From: Lysobacterales bacterium
GTDB lineage: Bacteria; Pseudomonadota; Gammaproteobacteria; Xanthomonadales; Rhodanobacteraceae
Assembly: GCA_017305135.1 (NCBI GenBank)
Contig: JAFKNA010000016.1
Coordinates: forward strand, 23,486-87,485
DNA: 64,000 nucleotides
Direction: 5' to 3'
The position numbers and the translations under genes were made by a program. The notes beneath the pieces were generated by a model. That model was not told the DNA's origin. It did no database searches and saw only the letters and a program-made list of their open reading frames with translations. This document shows positions 19,835 through 33,234 of the stretch, one piece after another. Positions within the stretch are counted from its first letter, which is position 1, and every line of letters begins with the position of its first letter.

Positions 19835-20455
19835 ATGAGCCGCCGTCGCAGCAGCCCGGCGCAGGCGCACTCCGAGGAAGCGCGGCGCCGCATCGCGCTG
19901 GAGGCCGCACGGCTGATGAGCGAGAGCGGCCTGCGCGACTATCGCCAGGCCAAGCTCAAGGCGGCGGCCCGGCTCGGCATCGCCGACGAATCCATCCTGC
20001 CACCCAACCAGGCCATCGAGGATGCGCTGCGCGAGCACCAGCGGCTGTTCGGCAGCGGCCGCGAAGGCACCCTGCGCGCGCTGCGTGGCACGGCCGTCGA
20101 GGCGATGGAGTTCTTCGCCGGCCACGAGCCGCGCCTGGTGGGCGCGGTGCTGGAGGGAACCGCCGACGAGCACTCGGCGGTGTGCCTGCATCTTTACACC
20201 GACCAGCCCGAGGCGGTGCTGGACCTTCTCGGCCAGCACCGCATTCCCTACGAGGAACTCGACCGGCGCCTGCGCCTCGACCGCCGGCGCAGCGGCGACT
20301 ACCCCGCCCTGCGCTTCCGCGCCGGCGAGGCGACGCTCGACGTCACCCTGCTGCCCTACGACCGGCTGCGCCAGGCGCCGCTCGACCGCGTGACCGAGAA
20401 ACCCATGCGCCGCGCCGCGCTGGCTGCGGTGCGGGAACTCCTCGGCGGCGGCTAG
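19835..20455 (+). CDS. Conserved protein, possible nucleotidyltransferase-like fold
   Basis: 206 aa, starting one base after the mrcA stop, so likely the same transcript. I do not recognise the family firmly. The N-terminal third (about 1-70) is helical and very charged (RRRIALEAARLMSESGLRDY). The rest alternates strands and helices, with LVGAVLEGTADEHSAVCLHL, LHLYTDQPEAVLDLL and GEATLDVTLLPYDRL. The glycine-containing strand-turn followed by a strand with acidic residues recalls nucleotidyltransferase folds, but no catalytic DxD is certain. No signal peptide or membrane segment. It is convergent with galE. Confidence 0.8.
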   Translation: MSRRRSSPAQAHSEEARRRIALEAARLMSESGLRDYRQAKLKAAARLGIADESILPPNQAIEDALREHQRLFGSGREGTLRALRGTAVEAMEFFAGHEPRLVGAVLEGTADEHSAVCLHLYTDQPEAVLDLLGQHRIPYEELDRRLRLDRRRSGDYPALRFRAGEATLDVTLLPYDRLRQAPLDRVTEKPMRRAALAAVRELLGGG

Positions 20456-20467
20456 GCAGGCCGCCGC

Positions 20468-21451
20468 TCAGGCGCCCAGCCGGCGCTCCCAGGCCAGCGA
20501 GGTCGCCGCGATGGCATCGAGGTCGTCGAGGCGTGGCGTCCAGCCGAGCACCTCGCGGATGCGCTGCGCCGAGGCCACGAGCGATGGCGGGTCGCCCGCG
20601 CGCCGCGGCTGCTCGATCATCGGCACCGGCGCGCCATGCGCGCGCGCCACCGCCGCCAGGACCTCGCGCACCGAGTAGCCGTGCCCGTAGCCGACGTTGA
20701 ACACTTCGCTCTGCCCGCCCGCTTCCAGATAGGCGAGGGCATCGAGGTGGGCGCGGGCGAGGTCGTCGACGTGGATGTAGTCGCGTACGCCGGTGCCGTC
20801 GGGGGTGTCGTAGTCGGTGCCGAACACCGCCACGTGCGGGCGCTTGCCGAGCGCCGCCTCGCAGGCGACCTTGACCAGCAGCGTCGCCTGCCGGGTCGAC
20901 TGGCCGATGCGGCCGGCCGGGTCGCTGCCGGCGACGTTGAAGTAGCGGAGCGCCACGTGGCGCGGACCGCCCGCGGCGGCGAGGTCGCGCAGCATCCACT
21001 CGCTCATCAGCTTGGAGCTGCCGTAGGGATTGATCGGCGCGGTCGGCGTATCCTCCGCGGCGATGCCGCCCGGGGGGATGCCGTACACCGCGGCCGTGGA
21101 CGAGAAGACGATGTGGCGCACCCCGGCGGCCGCGCACTCGGCGAGCAGATTGCGAGTCGCGCAGGTGTTGTTGCCATAGTAGCGCAGCGGATCGGCTACC
21201 GATTCGGGCACGATGGTGCGGGCGGCGAAGTGCAGCACGGTGTCGACGGCATGCTCGCGCAGCAGGCCGCCGACCAGCGCGCCGTCGCCGCAGTTGCCGA
21301 CCACCAGCGCGGCACCGACGACCGCCTCGGGGAAACCGGTGCTGAGATCGTCCAGCACGATCACGCGGCGGCCCGCGGCCACCAGTTGCAGCACCACGTG
21401 GCTGCCGATGTAGCCGGCGCCGCCGGTGACGAGGACGGAGGATTCAGCCAT
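20468..21451 (-). CDS. galE: UDP-glucose 4-epimerase
   Basis: Interconverts UDP-glucose and UDP-galactose, 327 aa, cytoplasmic extended SDR. The NAD motif is GGAGYIG at residues 10-16; the catalytic residues are FSST (Ser/Thr 118-119) and Tyr143/Lys147 in YGSSK. LRYFNVAGSDP and VRDYIHVDDLA are conserved GalE segments. It lies about 130 bp downstream of the sugar transferase on the same strand, so the two may share a transcript supplying and using UDP-sugars. A UDP-GlcNAc or UDP-glucuronate epimerase activity cannot be excluded from sequence. Confidence 0.93.
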   Translation of the reverse strand: MAESSVLVTGGAGYIGSHVVLQLVAAGRRVIVLDDLSTGFPEAVVGAALVVGNCGDGALVGGLLREHAVDTVLHFAARTIVPESVADPLRYYGNNTCATRNLLAECAAAGVRHIVFSSTAAVYGIPPGGIAAEDTPTAPINPYGSSKLMSEWMLRDLAAAGGPRHVALRYFNVAGSDPAGRIGQSTRQATLLVKVACEAALGKRPHVAVFGTDYDTPDGTGVRDYIHVDDLARAHLDALAYLEAGGQSEVFNVGYGHGYSVREVLAAVARAHGAPVPMIEQPRRAGDPPSLVASAQRIREVLGWTPRLDDLDAIAATSLAWERRLGA

Positions 21452-21576
21452 TGCCGGGGGTGTCCCTGATGCGGCCGGGCCGCGATCTTCCGATGCTCGC
21501 AGCCGCCGCGCCGCCGACGCAAGCGCGATCGCGTCCGCGCCGCTGCGGACGTCGGCTGCGATTCACGTTGTTGCAC

Positions 21577-22980
21577 TCACCGCGCGCCGCGGCCGAACAG
21601 CACCACTTCGACCGTCTGCAGCAGGATCAGGAGATCGAGCAGCAGGCCGTGGTGCTTGACGTACCAGAGGTCGTACTCGAGCTTGCCGGCGGCCTCCTCG
21701 GCGGAGGCGCCGTAGGGAAAGCGGAGCTGCGCCCAGCCGGCGAGACCCGGCTTCACGCAATGGCGCAGCTCGTAATAGCGGATCTGCCGAGCGAGTCCGG
21801 CCACGAACTCGGGGCGCTCCGGCCGCGGCCCGACCAGGCTCATGTCGCCGCGCAGGATATTGGCCAGTTGCGGCAGCTCGTCGAGGCGCGCCTTGCGGAT
21901 GATGTGGCCGACGCGGGTGACGCGGTCGTCGTGCTGGCTGGCCCAGCGAGCCACGCCGTCGCGCTCGGCGTCGGTGCGCATGCTGCGGAACTTGACCAGC
22001 ATGAAGGGCGTCCCACCCTGGCCGACGCGCTGCTGGCGGTACAGGATCGGCTGGCCCCGCCCCGATTCCAGCCGGATCGCGATCGCCACCAGCAGCATCA
22101 GCGGCCAGGCCAGCAGCAGCACGGCGCTCGCCGCGACCAGGTCGAAGGCGCGCTTGACGACGCGCCGCAGTGGCGAGACATGGAAGCCGTCCGAGTACAC
22201 CAGCCACGACGGCTCCACCAGGTGCAGCTCGACGCGCCCGGACTCGCGCTCGAAGAAGGTGGCGAGCTCGGTCACCTCGACGCCGCCGAGCTTGCAGGCG
22301 AGGAGTTCGTCCATCGCCGGGCCACGGCGGCGATCGTCCACCCCGACCACGATCTCATCGATGCGGAGCTGCCGCAGCCAATCCAGCAGTGGTCCGGTCG
22401 CGGGCACCAGGAGATCGGTGACCGGCACCGCCACGTCCTCGTGGGCGAGGGGCACGAAGCCGACCACGCGGAACCCGCGCCGATCTGCACGCCGGCGCAG
22501 CTGCTGCGGGATGGTGGCCGCGTGGCTGGCCGCGCCCCACACCAGCACGCGGCGACGCAGCGCGTCGCTGTCCACCAGGCGCAGGAACGCCCAATGCAGC
22601 AGGGCCACCCCGGCAAAGCCGAACAGCAGCGCGATGATGAACACGCTGCGTCCGATGTAAGCGGGTGGAAAGGCATACCAGATGATGATGAGCAGGATGC
22701 CACCAAGCACGAAGCCGGCCACCTGGCGCGTCATCTGTCCCGACCAGCGTTCTCGGAAATGCGTCTGGTACAGGCCGAGCGCGGCCATGCCGGCGATCAG
22801 GGCGGCCGCGAACAGCGCGGCGCGCGGCCATATGTCGCTGGCGAAATAGTTGAAGCTCGCGGCATCGCGGAGGTAGCGCAGGTGCGCGGCGATGTCCACC
22901 GAGGCGATCAGCAGGAGACCATGCAGGAGGATCAGCAATGCCAGCCAACGGCTGTTGTGTTGACGCAGGAACCGCAGCAT
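21577..22980 (-). CDS. Undecaprenyl-phosphate sugar phosphotransferase, exosortase/EPS-associated type
   Basis: Polyisoprenyl-phosphate hexose-1-phosphate transferase that starts glycan assembly on the inner membrane, 467 aa. Several membrane helices (from about residue 11) occupy the N-terminal third, followed by a Rossmann-like linker domain. The catalytic part contains KRAFDLVAAS, one further membrane segment, VKFRSMRTDAERDG, RKARLDELPQ, SLVGPRPERPEFV and KPGLAGWAQLRFPYGAS, and ends in LFGRGAR. The WAS block after DAERDG and the GRGAR end resemble the PEP-CTERM/exosortase-associated transferases (TIGR03013-like) more than WcaJ. The start MLRFLRQHNSRWL gives the normal family length; longer starts lack hydrophobic character. 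Divergent from glmS. Confidence 0.9.
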   Translation of the reverse strand: MLRFLRQHNSRWLALLILLHGLLLIASVDIAAHLRYLRDAASFNYFASDIWPRAALFAAALIAGMAALGLYQTHFRERWSGQMTRQVAGFVLGGILLIIIWYAFPPAYIGRSVFIIALLFGFAGVALLHWAFLRLVDSDALRRRVLVWGAASHAATIPQQLRRRADRRGFRVVGFVPLAHEDVAVPVTDLLVPATGPLLDWLRQLRIDEIVVGVDDRRRGPAMDELLACKLGGVEVTELATFFERESGRVELHLVEPSWLVYSDGFHVSPLRRVVKRAFDLVAASAVLLLAWPLMLLVAIAIRLESGRGQPILYRQQRVGQGGTPFMLVKFRSMRTDAERDGVARWASQHDDRVTRVGHIIRKARLDELPQLANILRGDMSLVGPRPERPEFVAGLARQIRYYELRHCVKPGLAGWAQLRFPYGASAEEAAGKLEYDLWYVKHHGLLLDLLILLQTVEVVLFGRGAR

Positions 22981-23128
22981 GCGCGCCTCTCGGACTTGTG
23001 GAGGACTGCGCACTGTGTGCAATCTTCCCGTGGCGGGCCCGGTGGCTGCCCGCTTGCGCGCGGCGAATGACACGTCGCGTGACCGCCACGCCCTGTCGGC
23101 GCGGCGGTCCGTGATGTTCGCAGCGTCG

Positions 23129-23165
23129 CGCCGCAGGCGGCAAGCGGCAGCGCCTGCGGCGTTTT
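23129..23165 (+). promoter_or_regulatory. Terminator-like hairpin in the glmS leader
   Basis: CGCCGCAGGCG and CGCCTGCGGCG form a perfect 11-bp stem around 11 nt, followed by TTTT, ending 27 nt before the glmS start. No gene on the plus strand lies upstream to be terminated, so it may act in the glmS leader as an attenuator or a roadblock to spurious transcription. It does not resemble the glmS ribozyme. Confidence 0.5.
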
Positions 23166-23192
23166 CCCATCCTTCAGCAAAGGACACCTGAC

Positions 23193-25028
<1,836 letters not shown>

Positions 25029-25032
25029 GCGC

Positions 25033-25611
25033 GTGCGCGTCTGCGTCTACTGTGCCTCCAGCCAGGCCTGCGCCCCGGTTCACCACCAGGCGGCGCGCGA
25101 GCTCGGCCGCACCCTGGCGATGGCCGGCTGCACGACGGTGTACGGCGGCGGCGCCAGCGGCCTCATGGGCGCGCTGGCCGACGGCGCGCTGGCCGCCGGC
25201 GGCAAGGTGGTCGGCGTCATCCCGCGCTTCATGGTCGAGGTGGAATGGCAGCACCCGGGCGTCGGCGACATGCAGGTGGTCGAGGACATGCGCGAGCGCA
25301 AGCTGCGCCTCCTCGCCGGCGCCGATGCGGTGGTGGCCCTGCCCGGCGGCACCGGCACGCTGGAGGAGTTGTTCGAGGCGATCACCCTGAAGCGCCTCGC
25401 GCTGTACCTCAACCCGATCGTGCTGCTCAGCGTTGAAGGCTTCTACGCGCCGCTGGAGCGTTTCCTCGAAAGCCTCGTCGAGCAGCGCTTCATCAACCCC
25501 GAACACCGCGGGCTGTGGAGCTCGGTGGAACGGGTCGAGGACGTGCTGCCGGCGATCCGCGATGCGCCGCGCTGGAGCCCGGACGCGCGCGACTACGCGG
25601 CCGTGCGGTGA
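25033..25611 (+). CDS. LOG-family (TIGR00730) nucleoside-monophosphate phosphoribohydrolase
   Basis: 192 aa, cytoplasmic, with the Rossmann-like lysine-decarboxylase/LOG fold. VYGGGASGLMGALADGAL and LPGGTGTLEE are the two family signatures; the PGGxGTxxE motif marks active cytokinin-riboside 5'-monophosphate phosphoribohydrolases and their bacterial relatives, and Glu is present. Despite old annotations the family is not a lysine decarboxylase. It starts with GTG 4 nt after glmS, suggesting co-transcription. A role in purine nucleotide salvage is the likely function in a non-plant bacterium; cytokinin activation would be possible if the organism is plant-associated. Confidence 0.9.
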   Translation: MRVCVYCASSQACAPVHHQAARELGRTLAMAGCTTVYGGGASGLMGALADGALAAGGKVVGVIPRFMVEVEWQHPGVGDMQVVEDMRERKLRLLAGADAVVALPGGTGTLEELFEAITLKRLALYLNPIVLLSVEGFYAPLERFLESLVEQRFINPEHRGLWSSVERVEDVLPAIRDAPRWSPDARDYAAVR

Positions 25612-25652
25612 GGGCCCCCAAACGGTAGCGGCTGCGGCTGACTACGAACTCG

Positions 25653-26063
25653 TCAGTCGAACTGATCCATGGCGCGGTCTTCCTCGCCGCCGAACTCCGC
25701 GTCGCGATCCCGCTCGCTCTCCGCGCCCGATGCCTCGCCGTTGCCGCCGAAGGCGCCCTCGCTGGCGGCCTTCTGCCGCTCCCAGCGGGTCTGGATCGGG
25801 TTGGCGGATTCGGCCGCGTCCAGATCCTGCAGGAGCTCCTGCTTGTGCGCCTCGGGCAGTTCGGCCCAGTGGCAGTCGGCGAGGGCGCCGGCCATGGAAT
25901 AGAGGAGGTTCAGCGTCGGCCGGAAGCCGGCCCGCTTGACCTTGAGGTAGACCTCGACCGGGCCGATGCGGGCGAGGTCCTCGGTGCTGCGCACGCCCAC
26001 CTGGCGCAGCCAGGCGGCCGACTTCGGCCCCACGTTGCGGATCTTGACGTCGCGGCTGCTCAT
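25653..26063 (-). CDS. TfoX C-terminal domain protein
   Basis: 136 aa. Residues about 8-75 match the TfoX_C helix-hairpin-helix-like domain: NVGPKSAAWLRQVGV, STEDLARIGPVEVYLKVK and LNLLYSMAGALADCHW. The N-terminal TfoX domain of the competence regulator is absent, so this is a stand-alone C-terminal-domain protein. The tail (about 95-136) is acidic and low in complexity (ERDRDAEFGGEEDRA). Its ATG overlaps the msrC stop as ATGA, so the two are translated together. The function of the stand-alone form is not known. Confidence 0.87.
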   Translation of the reverse strand: MSSRDVKIRNVGPKSAAWLRQVGVRSTEDLARIGPVEVYLKVKRAGFRPTLNLLYSMAGALADCHWAELPEAHKQELLQDLDAAESANPIQTRWERQKAASEGAFGGNGEASGAESERDRDAEFGGEEDRAMDQFD

Positions 26064-26566
26064 GCCGCTTCCTCGTGCGCCGGCGCCAGGGCCTCCATGA
26101 ATACCGCGCACAGGCGCTCCATGCCGGCGCGGTCCGCCTCGTCGAAGCGCGCGAGCTCGGGACTATCGACATCCCAGACGCCGAACAGGGATTCTCCGGC
26201 GAACAGCGGCACGACGATCTCCGAGCGCGAGGCGCTGTCGCAGGCGATGTGGCCGTCGAAGGCATTGACGTCGGGCACCACCTGCGTCTGCCGGGTCACG
26301 GCGGCGGTGCCGCAGACGCCCTTGCCGAGCGGGATGCGCACGCAGGCCGGGCGGCCCTGGAACGGGCCGACCACCAGTTCGCGGCCGTCGTAGAGATAGA
26401 AGCCGCACCAGTTGAGCGCCGGCAGCGCGTGCCAGACCAGTGCCGCGAAATTTGCCGCGTTGGCGATCATGTTGCGCTCGCCGCCGAGCAGCCCACGCGC
26501 CTGCTCGGCCAGTTCCGCGTACAGCCTGGGCTTGTCGCTGGTGTCGATCGGGGCGGAATTGAACAT
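26060..26566 (-). CDS. msrC: Free methionine-(R)-sulfoxide reductase, GAF-domain type
   Basis: Repairs free methionine-R-sulfoxide, 168 aa, cytoplasmic. It is a single GAF domain with the three conserved Cys of the fRMsr family: ACVRIPLGKGVCGTAA contains two and GHIACDSASRSEIVVP the third. NWCGFYLYDGRELVVGPFQG is the conserved N-terminal ligand-pocket stretch. The start gives MFNSAPIDTSDK; longer readings add an Arg-rich segment without family similarity. Coupled to the TfoX-C gene downstream. Confidence 0.94.
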   Translation of the reverse strand: MFNSAPIDTSDKPRLYAELAEQARGLLGGERNMIANAANFAALVWHALPALNWCGFYLYDGRELVVGPFQGRPACVRIPLGKGVCGTAAVTRQTQVVPDVNAFDGHIACDSASRSEIVVPLFAGESLFGVWDVDSPELARFDEADRAGMERLCAVFMEALAPAHEEAA

Positions 26567-26753
26567 GGCGGTGCTCCGGCGGATGGAGCATCCGATTGTA
26601 CGACGCATGCGCGAACGGGGGCCTGCACGCACTTCCGCAGGGCCGATCCGGGCCGGGCGGTGCCCTGCCGGTCGCATGGCGACGGCTGCCGCCGTTGGCC
26701 TCGCGTTGCCTGCGCGCTGCTAGACTCGCCGCAGGCAACTCGGGGAAGACGGC

Positions 26754-27104
26754 ATGGCGACCGCTCAACGCTTCACCTTCTCGATCGACGATCTCGTCAA
26801 GGCACGCGGCGAGTCGGACGAACTGTCCTTCCAGGGCGGCTCGCCGGAAAGCTTCGCGGCGCTGCTCCAGGAAGCCCTGCGCGAACCCGCCCTGTGGCGG
26901 CGCTGGCGTGCCATGCAACCCGATCCCGACGAGGTCGACCCGGCGCTTGGCGTCAACGACCCGACAGCCATCGTGACCGCGCACCAGACCGATGTGCATG
27001 TCACCTGCGAGGTGATCAGCTCGCTGCCGCACGCCATCATCCAGCACCGCCTGACGCTGCTGATCGGCCGCCACTGGAAGCTGCGCAACGTCAGCAGCGT
27101 GTAA
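26754..27104 (+). CDS. Conserved hypothetical protein, 116 aa
   Basis: Function not recognised. It is soluble, with an N-terminal strand (RFTFSIDDL), a helical centre with many Trp/Arg (EPALWRRWRAMQPDP) and a C-terminal part with LLIGRHWKLRNVSSV. DPALGVNDPTAI and VTCEVISSLPHAIIQHR look evolutionarily constrained. No signal peptide, membrane segment or metal motif. It stands alone on the plus strand and is convergent with the Tricorn-like protease, six bases apart. Codon use matches its neighbours, which supports a real gene. Confidence 0.72.
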   Translation: MATAQRFTFSIDDLVKARGESDELSFQGGSPESFAALLQEALREPALWRRWRAMQPDPDEVDPALGVNDPTAIVTAHQTDVHVTCEVISSLPHAIIQHRLTLLIGRHWKLRNVSSV

Positions 27105-27110
27105 GGCGAC

Positions 27111-30440
<3,330 letters not shown>

Positions 30441-30665
30441 GGCAGGCTCCGGCGCAGTCGACGGGAATGTGCTTTTCGCGCCGCAGCCACGCCGGGGCGA
30501 CGGCCAGAAGTCATGCCCTGCCGCGATGTTTCAGATGCGCTTCAGCTTGCCGGCCGTCACCGGCGCTTGAGCGTGCGGCACATCAAGGGTTCAAGCGGCA
30601 AGGTTGCGCTTGTGCTTTCCCCGCCCGCATGGCCCAATTCGCGCCCACCACAGGGGGAACAGGCA

Positions 30666-31049
30666 ATGAAGAGAGCATCGATGGCGATCGCGTTCGCGCT
30701 CGCACTGGCAATGGCGCCGCAGGCCTTCGCGCACGATTTCGAGCAGGGCGACTGGGTGCTGGCACGCTGGCAGGGGGCGGGGTTCTGGTTCCCCGGCGTA
30801 GTGAAGAGCGTCCGCGGCGACATGATCACGGTGAGCTATGACGATGGCATGTCTGATACCCGCCCGCTCCGCGAGGTGAAGCCGTACGACTGGCGCGTGG
30901 GCACGCGGGTCGAGTGCCAGTGGCAGTCGGGGAACGACTGGTATCCGGGGCGCATCACCGCCGCGGACAAGGACGGCGAGTCGCTCGCCATCCAGTACGA
31001 CGACGGCGATCGCGAGCGCACGCGCACGGGGAAGTGCCGCTCGCGCTGA
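30666..31049 (+). CDS. Exported protein with two Tudor/SH3-like domains
   Basis: 127 aa. Residues 1-22 are a signal peptide (cleaved after AFA); the mature protein is two similar beta-barrel repeats of about 50 residues: GDWVLARWQGAGFWFPGVVK with VSYDDGMSDTRPL, then GTRVECQWQSGNDWYPGRIT with IQYDDGDRERTR. The pattern of aromatic residues followed by YDDG is that of Tudor/Agenet-like folds, which usually bind modified peptides or nucleic acid in eukaryotes. In a periplasmic protein the ligand is unknown. A GGGGGAA site 7 nt upstream supports the start. It follows the Tricorn gene divergently. Confidence 0.85.
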   Translation: MKRASMAIAFALALAMAPQAFAHDFEQGDWVLARWQGAGFWFPGVVKSVRGDMITVSYDDGMSDTRPLREVKPYDWRVGTRVECQWQSGNDWYPGRITAADKDGESLAIQYDDGDRERTRTGKCRSR

Positions 31050-31118
31050 CCCGCGCAATGTGGGCCGGAGGCGTCATTCCGGCCCCTGCAGCCACTGCCG
31101 GCCGCACCGGCGGTGGCT

Positions 31119-32507
31119 TCAATAGGCGAACTCGCGGAACACCCGGTCGATGTCGCCCTGCCAGGGCCCATGGAAGAGCTCCAGCTTGCGCTCGGCCGGG
31201 GTCTGGCCGCTCTCCACGATGTCGAGCAGTGCGTCGAGGAAGATGCGCTCGTCGAGCCCGGCCGGGGTGAGGCGGGCGCGGCGGCGCAGGCCCTCGGCGG
31301 CGATCATCAGCGCCTGCTCGGCGAGTTCGCGCACCGTGCCGCCGCGGAACGGCAGCTTCAGCGCCTGCCGCGGCACGCCGTCGCGGAGCGCGTGGCGCTC
31401 CTCGCGGGTGAAATCGCGCACCAGGTCCCAGGCGGCATCGAGCGCCGCATCGTCGTAGAGCAGGCCAACCCAGAGCGCGGGAAGCGCGCACAGGCGATTC
31501 CAGGGGCCACCGTCGGCGCCGCGCATCTCCAGGTACTTCTTGAGGCGCACCTCGGGGAAGGCGGTGGTCATGTGGTCGGCCCAGTCGCGCAGGGTCGGGC
31601 GCGCCCCGGGCAACTCGTCCAGCTCGCCGGCGAGGAAACGGCGGAACGAACGGCCGGCGAGGTCGATGTACTCGCCATCGCGATGCGTGAAATACATCGG
31701 CACGTCGAGCAGGTAATCGACATAGCGCTCGTAGCCGAAGCCGTCCTCGAAGACGAAATCGAGCATGCCGGTGCGGCCGGCATCGGTGTCGGTCCAGATC
31801 TGCGAGCGGTAGCTGAGATATCCGTTCGGCTTCCCTTCGGTGAAGGGCGAATCGGCGAACAGGGCGGTGGCGACCGGCTGCAGCGCCAGCGCCACGCGGA
31901 ACTTCTTCACCATGTCCGCTTCGCTGGCGAAGTCGAGGTTCACCTGCACCGTGCAGGTGCGGGTCATCATGTCGAGGCCGAGCGAACCGACCTTCGGCAT
32001 GTAGTCGCGCATGATGCGGTAGCGGTCCTTGGGCATCCACGGCATGTCCTGGCGCCGCCACTTGGGCTGGAAGCCCATGCCGAGGAAGCCGAGGCCCAGC
32101 TCGTCGGCAACCGTCTTCACCTCGCGCAGGTGCTGGCTGACCTCGGCGCAGGTCTCGTGGATGGTTTCCAGCGGCGCGCCGGAGAGTTCGAGCTGGCCGG
32201 CCGGTTCCAGCGTCACCGAACCCAGGCCACGTGCCAGGGCGATCAGGCGGCCGTGTTCCTCCACGCGCTCCCAGCCGAAGCGCGTCATGCCCTCCAGCAG
32301 CGCGCGGATGCCGCGCTCGCCGCCCCATTCCGGCGGGCGCAGGGCCTCGTCGGGGCTGTGCGCGGCAGCGGGCAGGCGGAAGCCGAACTTCTCGTGCTCG
32401 GTGCCGATGCGCCAGTCCAGCGGCGGTTTTTCGCCGGCCGCGACGTAGTCGACCAGTTCGGCGCGGCCGGCAATGGGTGTTTCCTCGACGACGGATGGTC
32501 CGGACAC
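31119..32507 (-). CDS. gshA: Glutamate-cysteine ligase, plant/alphaproteobacterial type
   Basis: First enzyme of glutathione synthesis, 462 aa, cytoplasmic. The sequence matches the GCS2-type ligase of plants and proteobacteria rather than the E. coli GshA: RIGTEHEKFGF near the N-terminus, EPAGQLELSGAPLETIH, GMGFQPKWRRQDMPWMPK, YMPKVGSLGLDMMTRTCTVQ and KYLEMRGADGGPWNRL. Glu residues in TEHEK and QLELSG are the expected metal ligands. The start is uncertain: GTG at the listed position has CGAGG 7 nt upstream; another GTG lies nine codons earlier. gshB is not in the window. Confidence 0.93.
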   Translation of the reverse strand: MSGPSVVEETPIAGRAELVDYVAAGEKPPLDWRIGTEHEKFGFRLPAAAHSPDEALRPPEWGGERGIRALLEGMTRFGWERVEEHGRLIALARGLGSVTLEPAGQLELSGAPLETIHETCAEVSQHLREVKTVADELGLGFLGMGFQPKWRRQDMPWMPKDRYRIMRDYMPKVGSLGLDMMTRTCTVQVNLDFASEADMVKKFRVALALQPVATALFADSPFTEGKPNGYLSYRSQIWTDTDAGRTGMLDFVFEDGFGYERYVDYLLDVPMYFTHRDGEYIDLAGRSFRRFLAGELDELPGARPTLRDWADHMTTAFPEVRLKKYLEMRGADGGPWNRLCALPALWVGLLYDDAALDAAWDLVRDFTREERHALRDGVPRQALKLPFRGGTVRELAEQALMIAAEGLRRRARLTPAGLDERIFLDALLDIVESGQTPAERKLELFHGPWQGDIDRVFREFAY

Positions 32508-32583
32508 GGCTGAGCCTCGATGGAGTCCGTGCACTATGGGGTCGACCGGGCGCCCTGCAAAGGGCCGTACACCAGCCCGCAGG

Positions 32584-33207
32584 TCAGGCGCCGGCAGGAT
32601 CCGCGCCGGCAGGGGCCAGCCAGGTCGAGAGGACCGCGCGCGCTTCCTCGACGCCGGACTTCATCGCCGAGGAGAACAGCTGCGCGGAAGCCTCGGCCTG
32701 GTTGGCGGCAAGTTCCTTGCGCACCGCCGCCAGCACGCGCGCGGCCTCGCTCCGCGACAGCTTGTCGGCCTTGGTGAGCAGGCAATGGCAGCGCCGTCCG
32801 CTGGCCGCGCCGAAGGCCAGCATGTCGCGATCGAAGTCGCGCAGCGGATGGCGCACGTCCATCACCAGCACCAGGCCCATCAGCGAGCCGCGCGTGCGGA
32901 GATACCGGTCCAGCACGCCGCGCCAGTGCTCGCGCAGCGCCTCGGGCACCTTGGCGTAGCCGTAGCCCGGCAGGTCGATCAGGCGGCGCGCGGCGTCGAT
33001 CACGAACACGTTGAGCTGCTGCGTGCGACCGGGCGTGCGCGAGGTGCGCGCCAGACCCTGGCGGTCGCAGATGGCATTGATCGCGCTGGACTTGCCGGCA
33101 TTCGAGCGGCCGGCGAAGGCCACCTCGGCGCCGCTGTCGGCGGGGAGCTGGTCGAGGCGGTGGGCGCTGGTCAGGAAGGCCGCCTGGCGGAAGGGATTGG
33201 TCGTCAT
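32584..33207 (-). CDS. engB: Ribosome biogenesis GTPase EngB/YsxC
   Basis: Essential-type small GTPase for large-subunit assembly, 207 aa. G1 is GRSNAGKSS, G2/G3 are TPGRTQQLN and DLPGYGYAKVP, and G4 is LTKADKL. The C-terminal tail is Ala-rich. Divergent from cytochrome c4, as in Pseudomonas and many other gammaproteobacteria. Confidence 0.96.
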   Translation of the reverse strand: MTTNPFRQAAFLTSAHRLDQLPADSGAEVAFAGRSNAGKSSAINAICDRQGLARTSRTPGRTQQLNVFVIDAARRLIDLPGYGYAKVPEALREHWRGVLDRYLRTRGSLMGLVLVMDVRHPLRDFDRDMLAFGAASGRRCHCLLTKADKLSRSEAARVLAAVRKELAANQAEASAQLFSSAMKSGVEEARAVLSTWLAPAGADPAGA

Positions 33208-33234
33208 GAGCCTTGTCGGATGAAGCGCGTCGGT

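Noticed and set aside
22981-23192. glmS ribozyme or riboswitch
   Set aside because: No resemblance to the ribozyme core and the host is not a Firmicute; only a simple hairpin is visible.
26567-26753. Small gene in the msrC upstream gap
   Set aside because: Frames there are short, Arg/Ala-rich and lack ribosome sites.
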